From Haplomitrium mnioides (Eukaryota > Marchantiophyta > Haplomitriopsida > Calobryales): a stretch of DNA of 64,000 nt. The DNA is taken from the NCBI GenBank assembly GCA_049999725.1, contig JBNGIS010017032.1, positions 1 through 64,000 of the forward strand, given 5' to 3'. The translations under genes were made by a program, and so were the position numbers. A model generated the notes under the pieces. That model searched no databases and was not told the DNA's origin. It saw only the letters and a list, made by a program, of their open reading frames with translations. Position 1 is the stretch's first letter. Every line of letters begins with the position of its first letter. Below, piece after piece: positions 1 through 8,893 of this stretch.

Positions 1-182
1 TTACACAACTCTCAAAAGATGTAGTTTTGCCGTTTTTTTTATGTAAAACGACAAATTTAAGCACTTTTTGGAAAGAAAATGAAAAAATGAAACTAGAAAC
101 ATGAAAACGGACAATGCTTTATATACTAACTTTTTTTTTTTGCACCAGGTGAACCTACGTGTCAAGAGCTCCACGAAAAAAA

Positions 183-198
183 TTTTGGCGGGAAAAAG
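183..198 (+). promoter_or_regulatory. E2F-like site upstream of MTE-A gene
   Basis: The sequence TTTTGGCGGGAAAAAG contains TTTGGCGGGAAA, a full match to the classical E2F/DP binding site. It lies 19 bp upstream of the TATA box of the methyltransferase gene. E2F sites normally drive S-phase expression. Function here is inferred from sequence only. Confidence 0.5.
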
Positions 199-216
199 CT
201 TTTTTTTAAATTTAGC

Positions 217-224
217 TATAAAAG
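217..224 (+). promoter_or_regulatory. TATA box of MTE-A gene
   Basis: TATAAAAG lies about 180 bp upstream of the first ATG (402), in front of a GC-rich step. The stretch 225-401 would be the 5' untranslated leader. An ACGTGTC (ABRE-like) core at about 157-163 lies upstream. Together with the E2F-like site this looks like a compact RNA polymerase II promoter. Confidence 0.55.
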
Positions 225-401
225 GAGCGCCGCTGGAAAGTTTCTTTCCATTGTCGCAAGTTCAGTTTCTAATTTTTGTTTTCTAATTGTTGTATTTTTC
301 TCATTTCCTTAGTTTTCTACCATTTCCAACCCTTAGTGATTTCCCATTTTTTCTTCACTACATTTTTTACCTTCAAAAACATACTTTTTCCTGTCTAGAC
401 A

Positions 402-770
402 ATGGCCTCTGAGGGAAATGTTTCCGGCGCTCCCAAACCAAAGCCTTATAGGTATTCGGACGTTATCAAGGCTCTAGAGCCTTTGAAATTGGACTGGAAA
501 TGGTTAGTTAATTACTGTTCCTTGAGGGACCCAGATCATAATCTTTACCTTTTTGCAAGTGAAGGTGAAAAATTTAATTTGGGTGTAGTAGTCCAAATTA
601 CTATGATCTGAGGAGGCAAGAAGGCAAACATCGGGCTGCTTGTGTAGGCCCAAGATTCAAATACATTGTATCAGGCAAGTCAAAAGCGATTTGACTTTTC
701 AGAATACAAAGAGAGAGACTTGTTTGCAGCAAATCTAAATGCGTCGAGGGAAGATGGAAAGATGAGTTCG
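402..770 (+). pseudogene. MTE-A exon 1: N-terminal segment
   Basis: The first ATG after the TATA box opens a 69-codon frame beginning MASEGNVSGAPKPKPYRYSD, ending in TGA at 609. A one-base shift near 585-600 allows reading to continue (YYDLRRQEGKHRAACVGPRF) towards about 770, where AT-rich intron-like sequence starts. No known domain is recognised. The hydrophilic start and the KWLVNYCSLRDP stretch look like a small adaptor region. The exact 3' splice boundary is uncertain because the intron runs into the assembly gap. Confidence 0.5.
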
Positions 771-821
771 AAAAAATAATTTCTTATTCATTTTTCATTA
801 TTTAGTTTTAACTCTTAGTAT

Positions 822-918
822 GTTCATGCGAGTATGGACTCGGAGGTCCATGCGCGCATAGACTCTCAACGTACAAGCGCGTCTAGACCTCAAAGTCCAT
901 GCGCGCATGGACTTCAAT
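822..918 (+). repeat. 24-bp palindromic minisatellite, four units (intron 1)
   Basis: Four units of about 24 bp occur in tandem, with core GTCCATGCGCGCATGGAC (an 18-bp palindrome) and a short spacer. The same unit recurs about 12 times in the next intron of this gene. The repeat lies between exon 1 and the gap. Confidence 0.8.
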
Positions 919-999
919 GTTAAATTTGCGCTATTAATATGTTTCTAAGTTATTGCTTTTCTTTATGTCAGGTTATTATTTTATTTAATGCTAAATGTT

Positions 1000-1099
1000 N
1001 NNNNNNNNNNNNNNNNNNNNNNNNNNNNNNNNNNNNNNNNNNNNNNNNNNNNNNNNNNNNNNNNNNNNNNNNNNNNNNNNNNNNNNNNNNNNNNNNNNN
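1000..1099. other. Assembly gap (100 N) inside MTE-A
   Basis: Exactly 100 N, so a scaffold gap of unknown true length. It hides the 3' part of intron 1 and the start of exon 2. Confidence 0.99.
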
Positions 1100-2343
1100 A
1101 AACCGATGCAGAAGAAAAAGAAACCAGCACCAGCACCGGTCGTTGAGGAGGAGCCAACCCTTTCTGAATCTACGGCAAAGTCAACCTCGTCGGCGCCCTC
1201 TTCTCCTATGACAAGCAGCTCGGGGGAGGAGTCAGAGAAGGAGCCTACGCCAGTTCAAGCTCCTGTTTCTAGATCGAAGAGGCAATCCCACGATGGGTTG
1301 CGGACATTTCAAGAAATGGAGCAAGTTGATTTTAAACAATTTCTGAGGAAGATAAAAACAAAATAAGGGAATATGCAATCTTGCGATGCAGAGTCCGTGA
1401 GGAAACAATCACAATAAGGCTAGAGAACATGAATTTTCCAAAGCTTAGAATGGACAACTGGGGTCCATTCCAAATTCGGAGATTGAACGAGGATTTTGTG
1501 GAATTGTTAGCGCAAAGAATGCTGATGAACAAATACGCGCATTCTTTCTTCATTGTTGTTGTAGATCCGAGGTGTGGTCTGAAGGATAAGTCAAAGTTTG
1601 ACATCCGGAACCTTGACAAGTATCGCTACGAGATTTCCGAAGGCAATCACAATGCTGCAGCTAGGCAACTATTGATTACAAAATATGGAGCAAAGAATCC
1701 CGCCTTGTCGCTCTGCAATTGTTGCGTGTACGTGGGCCTGACACCAACGGAAGCTCTAATTTTTGCTACATATGATAATTATAACCAGAGTTACAGGCTT
1801 GAGATGACCTCAATTCAAAAGGTCGAATATTAGCATCAACGTTTTGTCGAAAGTGGGATGGTTTTATCTCAAAAATTAAAAAAGGAGCTAATGTTAGAAA
1901 CCTTGGAGATCAAACTAAAGTCCACGCTCGAGAAGATTGTGACTTCTCAAGACAACTGGTTTCAACTAGCATTTAGAAGTGGAGAGCTCTAGGAGTTCCA
2001 ACAGAGCATTTTTTCAATGTGGGAGAAGAACCTCGTGAAAGGCCAGAAGCTTAAGGCCAAAGGATCTCTGAGGATAGAAGACATGAAGTGGACACCTTGG
2101 AGGTCTCTTCAAGGTCTTCCAGACAAAGTCAAGATATTAGTTTTGAAGCGGGTGGAAGCCGAAGAGCTTTCGATGGACAAAATATCTCGAGAGGCGGAGA
2201 GACACAAGGTTTTGGCGGTAATGGTGAAGAGTTTTTGTTCACAGGTTTTTTGCAATTCTTGGGAAGAGGATAGAGAGGAGTACCCTCTTCACACGGAAGA
2301 GTCAAAGATGTCTTCATTTTATTCGAGTTTCGAGAAGCTTTTG
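1100..2343 (+). pseudogene. MTE-A exon 2: ParB-like domain and linker
   Basis: The exon starts in the gap with a K/P/S/E-rich linker (1100-1340). After a frameshift near 1340, one frame runs to 2343 with two TAG stops (1831 and about 1990). At 1381-1833 the protein contains ISEGNHNAAARQLL followed by CCVYVGLTPTEALIFATYDN and EMTSIQKV. This matches the ParB/sulfiredoxin-like pattern (GNHR..A, V.VYVGL..EEAL..A..HN, MT..EKV). The part at 2017-2343 (MKWTPWRSLQGLPDKVKIL... SWEEDREEYP) lies between the ParB-like and methyltransferase domains. The donor TTG|GTAATT at 2344 leaves phase 0, matching the phase-0 start of exon 3. In bacteria and phages, ParB-like domains are often fused upstream of N6/N4 methyltransferases. 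Confidence 0.65.
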
Positions 2344-2748
2344 GTAATTCCTTTCTTTGGATCTTTAATTTATTATTTGTCTTTGCATTTCATTTTTTAT
2401 AAATTTATGTCGATGTCCAAGCGCGCTTGGGCTTGGAAGTCCATGCCTGCATGGACTTTAAAGTCCAGGCGCTCTTCGACTTCGAAGTCCCTGCGCGCAA
2501 GGACATCGAAGTCCATGCGCGCATGGACTTCGAAAGCCATACGCACTTGGACTTCGATGTCACTGCGCGCTTGGACCTCGAAGTCCATACGCGCATGGAC
2601 TTGAAGTCCACTCACACCTGGACTTCAAAGTTCACTACGGCATGAACTCTGATGTCCATGCCTGCATTGGCCTAGAAGTCCATGATGGCATGGTTTTAAC
2701 CTTTCAATGTTTTTGTTTTCTAATGTTTTTGTTTTTTTTTGTTTTCAG
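2344..2748 (+). other. MTE-A intron 2 (phase 0), repeat-bearing
   Basis: Donor GTAATT at 2344 and acceptor TTTTGTTTTCAG ending at 2748. The same acceptor context precedes the homologous exon in MTE-B (42028) and MTE-C (63939). The exon downstream starts in phase 0 in all copies. Confidence 0.75.
2415..2700 (+). repeat. 24-bp double-palindrome minisatellite, about 12 units
   Basis: GTCC starts recur at 2415, 2439, 2463, 2487, 2511, 2535, 2559, 2583, 2606, 2630, 2654 and 2678, a near-constant 24-bp period. The consensus is GTCCATGCGCGCATGGAC plus TTCGAA; both parts are perfect palindromes. Because 24 is a multiple of three and the unit is self-complementary, spurious ORFs open on both strands. 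The array lies wholly inside intron 2. Confidence 0.92.
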
Positions 2749-3303
2749 GGGGACAAAACTTTCAAGCCGCAGTTAGCAAAGAAACTTACAGCAGCTGCGA
2801 AGGGAAGAAAGAAGTCTGGGGTCGAGGAAGCCCCCAAAGAACAAGACTAACCTCCGACGTTGGTCTCTTACCCTCCGGCTTTTCTTCTCCACTGCCAGAA
2901 GGCCAGGGAGTGGAAAGCACGGTAGCAAAGTGGTGTTGCATCTCTCACAACAGAAGGAGTTGTGAGAGATGAGGAAGAAGATTCATTATCTTATATGGAC
3001 GGTCTCAATGTGGCGTTTTATCAAGTCCACGGGAGGCCAATGTGAGGCAATTGAAGGGCCTTGTGAAACCTCGGTGTTTCACATTGGCTATTGCTGACAT
3101 TCCTTATGGTTATAACCTAAAGGAATGTAAGCATGATGATTCAGAGCCGTTTTCAAAAGATGACATTTTCGACATGGTATCATCTTTTGTGGCAATAACT
3201 ACTTCGGAGTTTTGGTCCTTTGTAATTGTACATTCTTCACAGCAATTTGGCATCGTGGAGGATGCCCTTTTTGAAGTCTGCTTGCAATTGATCACGACAT
3301 CTG
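2749..3303 (+). pseudogene. MTE-A exon 3: catalytic (motif IV) half of amino-MTase
   Basis: Alignment to MTE-C exon 3 shows this exon encodes GDKTFKPQLAKKLTAAAKGR, a linker, then KPRCFTLAIADIPYGYN and TTSEFWSFVIVHSSQQFG. DIPYG sits where class I amino-methyltransferases carry the catalytic (D/N/S)PP(Y/F/W) motif IV. Motif IV ahead of motif I is the order of beta-class enzymes (N6_N4_Mtase type). Defects include in-frame stops near 2850 and 2926, a shift near 3040, and a one-base loss near 3275 relative to MTE-C. The donor CTG|GTGAGTT at 3304 is intact. D at motif IV is more typical of adenine-N6 than of cytosine-N4 enzymes, but this is weak evidence. Confidence 0.75.
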
Positions 3304-3401
3304 GTGAGTTGTTCTTTTATTTTTATTTTTTTATTTCTTTGTTTTTTATTTCTCATGCATTTTCGTTACAATATTTGATATGGTTGTTTATCTTTTTGCA
3401 G
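3304..3401 (+). other. MTE-A intron 3 (98 bp, phase 2)
   Basis: GTGAGTTG... TTTTTGCAG, 98 bp. MTE-C has a 98-bp intron at the same site with the same borders. Splicing in phase 2 joins the ancestral exon 3 frame to the long exon 4 frame. Confidence 0.8.
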
Positions 3402-4020
3402 GGAAAAAAGCAATATACATCATTCTGGTGGTCTCAGAATTGCACATGCCCACGAGTACTGGACGGTGGGCTATTGGACAAAGGAGGGAAAGAGGAGCAT
3501 ATGTCATTTCAACTTGCAAGCCTCTTCTACAACCGGACTTCCTTGGCAACCAATGCGAAGTGTTTTTAGCTGCCCTGCAGTTTCTGCCAAGCTTAAACAT
3601 CTAAGAGATGATACTTATGTGAATGTTTAACAGAAACCGCAGGCTTTGTATAACTTTTTTATTGACCATCTATCAACAGAGCAAGATTGGATCCTTCATC
3701 TCTGCTCTAGGTCTGGCACAAGCCTTGTCTGTGCTTTTAAGCTGATGCGAAATTGGATTGCCGCGGAATATGATAGACGTCAGTCTGTTTATATTCCTCA
3801 AAGGGTTTTGGAGATGGCTTCCTTGCCATCCGATGTGACTGAGTCACAGATAGTTTTTGCGTACCACAAGGAACATGTTCCTCCTGGTACTGCGGGGGCT
3901 TCTGGTGACTTTGTAGTTATATCGAGGACTGGAAAGTCTCGACAAGATTCTCTAACGGCTGCAGATGCTCAGCTTATAGATTTAGATGAGACAGCTCCTC
4001 CTGAAGAAGAGAGAGTCTAA
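3402..4020 (+). pseudogene. MTE-A exon 4: SAM-binding (motif I) half of amino-MTase
   Basis: After splicing, 206 codons lie in one frame to the TAA... region's final TAA at 4018-4020, broken only by TAA at 3628. It contains AHAHEYWTVGYWTKEGKR (like the hE.i..f.K segment of N6/N4 methylases), SVFSCPAVSAKLKH, QKPQALYNFFIDHL and then DWILHLCSRSGTSLVCAFKL. The last corresponds to motif I, DPF.GSGTT..AA, followed by AAEYDRR, the acidic residue that follows motif I strand 2. Here D and G of motif I are changed (HLCSRSGT). The C-terminal tail (about 60 residues) is hydrophilic and ends PPEEERV. This is the SAM-binding domain of a probable DNA N6A/N4C methyltransferase. Confidence 0.8.
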
Positions 4021-4259
4021 GGACGTCTTTGTACAATTTTCAGCAGTAATAAAATTTATTTTTTCCAAATCTTTTTTTGTAAAAGTTTCATCTTGTTGCT
4101 CTTTCAATCTACTACAAGTCTTTTCATCAAGATTCAGTTTATTGCCTCTAAGAATAAGTTGACCCTTTTGATAGTCCAAGAATGGTTTGAACTCAATTTC
4201 TAATCCTAGAATAATTTGGAGTCTTTGCACATTGTTTAGTGTCTTTGCACATTAAGGCT

Positions 4260-4620
4260 TTGTAGTTCTTGTTTGGTTTCCCTTTGCGCTTAAGCTATAC
4301 GGTTGTTGTGCACAGTCTCTGCACCCGTTGGTCAAAGGGTTCTTGTTCAATGTCTATGCTTGCATAGGCTGCAAGGTTCTTCTTTAGACGCTTGGCGTGT
4401 TTTGGCTATAGGATTCTAGTTGAAAGTCCATACGTGCATGGCTTCGTTGTTCTTGTTTAGAGTCTAAGCACGCGGAGGATTTAGGATTCTAATTCGGAGT
4501 CTATGCATGCATAGGCTTTACGGTTTTGGTTTGGAGTCTATGCTTGCATAGACTTTGTTGGCTACAATTCTCAAAGTCAGGTTTAAAGTCTTTACCCGAA
4601 TGGACATTTACGTTTTCGTG
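4260..4620 (+). repeat. Diverged palindromic minisatellite in MTE-A 3' flank
   Basis: Units of roughly 35-40 bp carry cores such as GTCTATGCATGCATAGGC and GTCTATGCTTGCATAGAC. These are relatives of the intronic 24-bp unit. The reverse-complement region in MTE-C (about 62110-62450) and one in MTE-B (about 40600-40820) hold the same family. Confidence 0.75.
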
Positions 4621-4879
4621 TAGTTTTTTCTACCGAAAGATATATATTTTATTTCTTTTTTGATGAATTTAATTTATTCACAATAGTGTTAAGTTTTTTC
4701 AAAATATTCGAATAACCAAAATGTTTGTTTTTTTAAGTTTTATTTCTAAAAAAATATTTGAAATATAATCTAAATGGAAAATATGCATTTTTTGTTCATA
4801 AAAAACAATTTTTTTTGAAAAGAAGATTTTAATCTTAAATTTGATGTTTTTGAATGACAAATCTTTGAAAACAAATTTC

Positions 4880-4936
4880 GACTACCAAGTGAAACAGGAA
4901 CTCAGTAGCGGTTCCTGGTTCAAAGTAGCGGCTGTT
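4880..4936 (+). other. MTE 3' terminal block
   Basis: Read on the minus strand it begins AACAGCCGCTACTTTGAACC and continues with AGGAACCGCTACTGAGTTCC. CCGCTACT occurs twice, and CAGGAAC/GTTCCTG can pair as a small hairpin. The same block ends MTE-C (61668), MTE-B (40010) and, in diverged form, DUE (42246). Confidence 0.75.
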
Positions 4937-5816
4937 TTTCATCCACTTGGGATAGCATTGCTCCAATGCAAAACCCATATACGTCAATCATCACATGAAA
5001 GTCGTTCCTCCAGCTAGGAGGGACTAAACACAAGGGCGCTCACCAACCTCTTCTTCAATTCCTTGAAGTTTGCCAGCCTTTCAGAAGTGGCCTCAATCCA
5101 ACGCACCTCAAGAATCCTTGCACCTTCTTCAGACTGGTCGGAAATGCCATATTCAACCAATTGGTGATCTTCTACTGATCTACCTCTATCTCTCTGCTAA
5201 AAAGCCGGTGTCCGAGGAGTATCCCCTCCTTTACCCCGAAGAAGCATTTGCCTGGGTGCAACCTCAGCCATGTTTCTCTGCACCTTTGAAGAGTGAGCCT
5301 TACATCCCTCTTATGGTCTTCCAACTTTCCATACACAACAAAATCGTCGATGAACACTTCCAAGAATTTCCTGAGGTAGTCGTGGAAGATGTTCATCATC
5401 ATCCGTTGGAAGGTACCAAGTGCATTGCACAATCCAAAGGGCATTCTCTTGAAAGCTAACACCCCCAATTCCGTGGTGAATGTTGTCTTGAGCTAATCCT
5501 CCTCCCAGATCCAGATTTGGTTGTATCTTGAGAACCCGTTTAGGAAGCTGTACACCTCCTGCCTTGCCACCAAATCCAGCACCCCATCCGTGAAAGGCAA
5601 CAGATAGTGGTCCTTCTTTGTGGCATCGTTTAGCTTTCAAAAATCTTAGCATACTCGGATCTTCTTCTTCCCGTCCTGTCCCACCTTCTTGGGCACCACT
5701 ACTAGGGGAGACACCCACTCGCTGTTGAGGACATGGTAAATGAAATCAGCTTCCAGGAGTGTGTCTATCTCCTCCTTCACTAGCAGGGAGAATCGGGGAT
5801 TCATCCAGTATTGCCT
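4937..5816 (-). pseudogene. R1 reverse transcriptase and start of RNase H
   Basis: Minus-strand frames give WVSPLVVVPKK, then TTELGVLAFKRMPFGLCNA, FIDDFVVYGK (the YxDD catalytic box as FIDD) and LHPGKCFFGVKEGILLGH, all typical Ty3 RT. Below 5170 the connection domain and HVMIDVYGFCIGAMLSQ (RNase H start) are visible. The reading frame is broken by several stops and ends at the MTE-A junction. Confidence 0.88.
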
Positions 5817-6323
5817 CTAACGCACTAGGATCGCTGTGGGTTCGAGGTCGATTTGATGCTCTTCCAATTCTCTTAGGACTCCTTTCAGATCTACGTGACT
5901 CCAGGCGAAGGCATTACTGAAATTGTGCAAGAGATTGGTGAGAGCCCGCTCTACTTTCCTAGGCAATTGAGAGCCTATATGGAAGGTGTGTCCTTCTCGG
6001 ACCACCAACTGCTTGTGTTGGGCATCCCGCACCACCCCCATCTCACTTTGTCCCATGTTGTCCCCTGCTAGCATCAAAGTAGCCAACCGCACTCCGCCCT
6101 CCTCCCGAGAGGCTTCTTTAGACCTCCCCGTGTCTGCTTTCCTCATCCGATGAGACACTTCAAACCTTTCTTCTCTCTGAATCCTGGTGTCCTCACCTTT
6201 GGTCCAATCTTCCGCTGATTCCCTCCACTGGTGTTCTGTTCCATCATAGGTGGATAATTCAATTTGGTTGACGGACACCACACCCTCCTTCGATAGATCC
6301 TCCTCTGTTGCTTCACTCACCAT
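5817..6323 (-). pseudogene. R1 pre-RT polyprotein segment
   Basis: A 168-codon open segment containing FAWSHVDLKGVLRELEEHQIDL, the conserved FAW(S).D..GI.PE...H.I.L stretch just upstream of Ty3 RT. R5 has the matching segment (FAWSYKDLKGVAPEICQHQI). The N-terminal half is charged and unremarkable. Confidence 0.8.
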
Positions 6324-6392
6324 CTGTACCCAGTAGTGGTACTCCGAGTCTTCTTCCTCCTTGGACCACTCACTGTCATACTCCGCCTCGAA

Positions 6393-6985
6393 CTATGTTT
6401 CCACCAAGTGAGGAATAGGACCATAGTGCACTGTCGTTTTTTTGGGGCCAAACACCAATGTGGAGTTCCTCCTGTTGTGCATAACTCTGGCCCCATACAA
6501 CCATGGCCTTCCAATCAACATTGGGTAAAGAGACGCTCTGGCGGGTCGCATTACCAGATAATTCAGTTTGAACTCCTTCCCCCTATGAATGTTGGTATTT
6601 GGAGAAGAGAGCCCAATGGCTTTATTCACGACCCATCCGCCAGCCTCATGATTCGGGCTGTATGCTAGAATTTCGTGAATCCCAGTTTGTGAGTTGTTTC
6701 TTCCACCATGATGTTGACTCCGGCCCCTCCATCTACGGGCAATAAGGACCCTGCGATCTAGATGTCGATCTCCGGGGCCCCCTTGTCTTCACAAACCAAT
6801 TGCAAATCTGATGGAGCTCCCACCTTGGGTAGCCTTCTTCTCCTCTTAGCTCCCATCAGCAATTTGCGGAGTTGCCTTCGATACAACGGGCTATCCTTGA
6901 TGAGTTGGCCCACTGTGGCCATAACAGGGCAATTCCGCACATCCGGTTGAATGTTGTAGGGGCTGGGCTTTGTCTCCTCTTCCAC
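6393..6985 (-). pseudogene. R1 protease region
   Basis: Two minus-strand frames (6758-6985 and 6393-6629) contain NLRKLLMGAKRR-like sequence before the protease and YPMLIGRPWLYGARVMHN after it; the latter is the conserved 'LGRPWL' block C-terminal to retroviral-type aspartic proteases. The active-site DSG triad itself is not clear because of frame breaks near 6700-6760. Confidence 0.65.
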
Positions 6986-7325
6986 AGTTGCAACCTTTGC
7001 CTATGCCTCCTAGGTCCCTTCCTGCTGCTTACGGACCTCTTTGAGGGTCTCTTCTGCTGCTTGTTCTTCTTCCATAGCCTCCAATTGCCTCCTCACATGG
7101 TCCTACTGCTTTGGGTAGAACCATTTCGGATTGTCCCTCTGATAATCTGAATCATTGCGTGATGAGGTTGCTTGAGCCACCTCCTTCTTGGCTCTTCACT
7201 TAGACTTCTTTTGGCTCATCTTCTTTTCCTTTGCTCCTGCTCTGGTCACCACTCGGAAACAATCCTCGGGAGTGGGAGTCTCCCAGCCCGACAATTCGGC
7301 TTCCTCCTCCATCTCCAAGGTGATC

Positions 7326-7425
7326 NNNNNNNNNNNNNNNNNNNNNNNNNNNNNNNNNNNNNNNNNNNNNNNNNNNNNNNNNNNNNNNNNNNNNNNNNNN
7401 NNNNNNNNNNNNNNNNNNNNNNNNN
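7326..7425. other. Assembly gap (100 N) in R1 gag
   Basis: Exactly 100 N, immediately downstream (in element sense) of the R1 gag zinc knuckles. Confidence 0.99.
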
Positions 7426-7536
7426 CTCCTTCTTGCATTGGAAGCACAAGGGAGGTGGTTGGCTATAACCGCTCTTCCGCGGCTTCGGATAGCTGGATGA
7501 AATGTGGTCGAGCTGGCCACAATTCCAACAGACCAT
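7426..7536 (-). pseudogene. R1 gag zinc knuckles
   Basis: Minus-strand frame with VCWNCGQLDHISSSYPKP and PLCFQCKKE. The first is a CX2CX4HX4C knuckle whose last Cys is Tyr; the second is cut by the gap. The two-knuckle spacing resembles knuckles three and four of R5. Confidence 0.75.
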
Positions 7537-7967
7537 GATTGTTGTCTTGGGTGGCCGATTGGCAGCCTATGGATTCATTGACCCTCCATTCCCTCTTGCG
7601 GGCCTTCTTAGCATTATCCAAGGTCCCCCACTGATTTGATACACTGTTTCCGGGGCCTCCTCCAAGACATACTCCACCTCTTCTCTCATGTATTCTGGCG
7701 CTTCCTCCCTCATGTAATACACAACATTGTTGTTATTCGGACATTCTTGAGGGGAGTGTCCGTGCTACTTGCATTTGACGCACCAGAATCAAACTCTTCG
7801 GGTTGGCAGGGACTTGCCCTCCGGTTTGATCCCAGCCAAGAGGATGTTCATCGCCTCCATCTTGGCGCTCAGCTCCTGAATTCAATCCCTCCCCCTTGCC
7901 TTCCTACTCGCCTCAGGTTTGGGTTCAGCCTTTCTATATTTTCCTTTGCTGGCCCCTTTGCGGTGAC

Positions 7968-8867
7968 TCACCTCCTTGGCCGACTTCTTCTTCTTGTGAT
8001 CTTTCTTCTTCTTCTTCTTTCTGGATGACCGGTCCTCCTTTGAGCTGCTGCTACTCGACTCATTCTTGCTTTTCGAGGAGGACTCAGAACTCTCATCTGT
8101 TTCCTCGTTACTGTCTGAGGTGTTGAGCGAGTCATTGGACTCGTATTTAGCCCGTGTCTTTCTTCTAAAACTGGTGACAGCAACCTTGACGTGGGATCAG
8201 ACTGCATTGACGGCTTCCTCCAAAGTCTGTGGATCTATCTGGCGCACCCAAGTCCCAATTCCTCTGGGTAGAGCTGCCAAGAACCACGCCATGAGCATCC
8301 CGTCAGTGGCTGGCGAGTTCAGCTTCCGCACCACCTTCTTGAAACGTTGGAGGAATTTCCTCACATACTCCTTCTTCTTCATCCTGAGCTGACCCATCTT
8401 GATCAGCGCTTCCGTCTCTTCTCCGATCCCGCGGAATTCTATTATGAAGGCCGCCTTGAATGTGTGCCAGTCTCGTTTGACATTATCGAGCAAATCCTTG
8501 TACCAGGGCTAATCTTCTCCCTTCAAAACTGTTGGCAGAATCCCAATCTTCACATGGGCTTCACCATTTGATGTTGCAGTATTTTCTAGGTCATCAAGCC
8601 ATGAATCTAGGTCATCTTTCGGGCGTCCCTTGAAGGACTTGTATTTGAAACTTCCCCGAAGCCCAAAGGGGGTACTGGATTGGCCATCCCTGCACTAGCC
8701 ACGGCCACTTCCACCCAGAAGTCCTTTCCTTCCGCCACTCTTCCTCAACAGACTCCCACCTGGTTGCTCTGTTTCTCGGAATGGGCTGTCACACTATGGC
8801 TGTGAGTCTCTGGTGTACAAAGTAATGTCTCTGATTCGGGTTGGTCTCTGGTTTCTCCAAACCTTTG
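7968..8867 (-). pseudogene. R1 gag capsid region
   Basis: The 98-codon segment at 8197-8493 reads RDWHTFKAAFIIEFRGIG ... EYVRKFLQRFKKVVRKL ... MLMAWFLAALPRGI, which follows the plant retrotransposon gag (PF03732-type) pattern W..F...F...F. The downstream frame (7968-8207) is rich in R/K/S, a usual linker before the zinc knuckles. The N-terminal part up to about 8867 is broken. Confidence 0.78.
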
Positions 8868-8871
8868 GCCC

Positions 8872-8893
8872 TCTTTCTAGCGCCAAAAATCCA
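8872..8893 (-). other. R1 primer-binding-site region
   Basis: Directly inside the LTR the minus strand reads TGGATTTTTGGCGCTAG. R5 has the parallel TGAGATTTTTGGCGCCG after its LTR, so TGGCGC is probably the start of the tRNA-complementary PBS. Confidence 0.55.

Larger units (their letters stand above)
1..4936 (+). mobile_element. MTE-A: methyltransferase-carrying repeat element, copy A
   Basis: This is one of three copies in the window of a repeated unit encoding a ParB-like plus amino-methyltransferase protein. The 3' end is defined by a terminal block (about 4880-4936) that is nearly identical to the end of MTE-C at 61668. The 5' end is not seen and probably lies left of base 1. The coding part has four exons, about 402-770, <1100-2343, 2749-3303 and 3402-4020. 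The 3' flank after the stop (4021-4880) is AT-rich, non-coding and contains a degenerate palindromic minisatellite. Introns are kept in several copies, which argues for spread as DNA rather than as spliced RNA. The element abuts the RNase H end of R1, so it probably inserted there or recombined with it. Confidence 0.75.

Noticed and set aside
2397-2645. Overlapping 60-70-codon ORFs on both strands
   Set aside because: They are translations of the 24-bp self-complementary minisatellite in an intron; 24 is a multiple of three, so every frame stays open.
5070-5459. 129-codon + strand ORF over R1 RT
   Set aside because: Antisense to a clear RT domain read on the minus strand.
6336-8126. Several + strand ORFs of 70-130 codons
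   Set aside because: Antisense shadows of R1 gag, protease and pre-RT.
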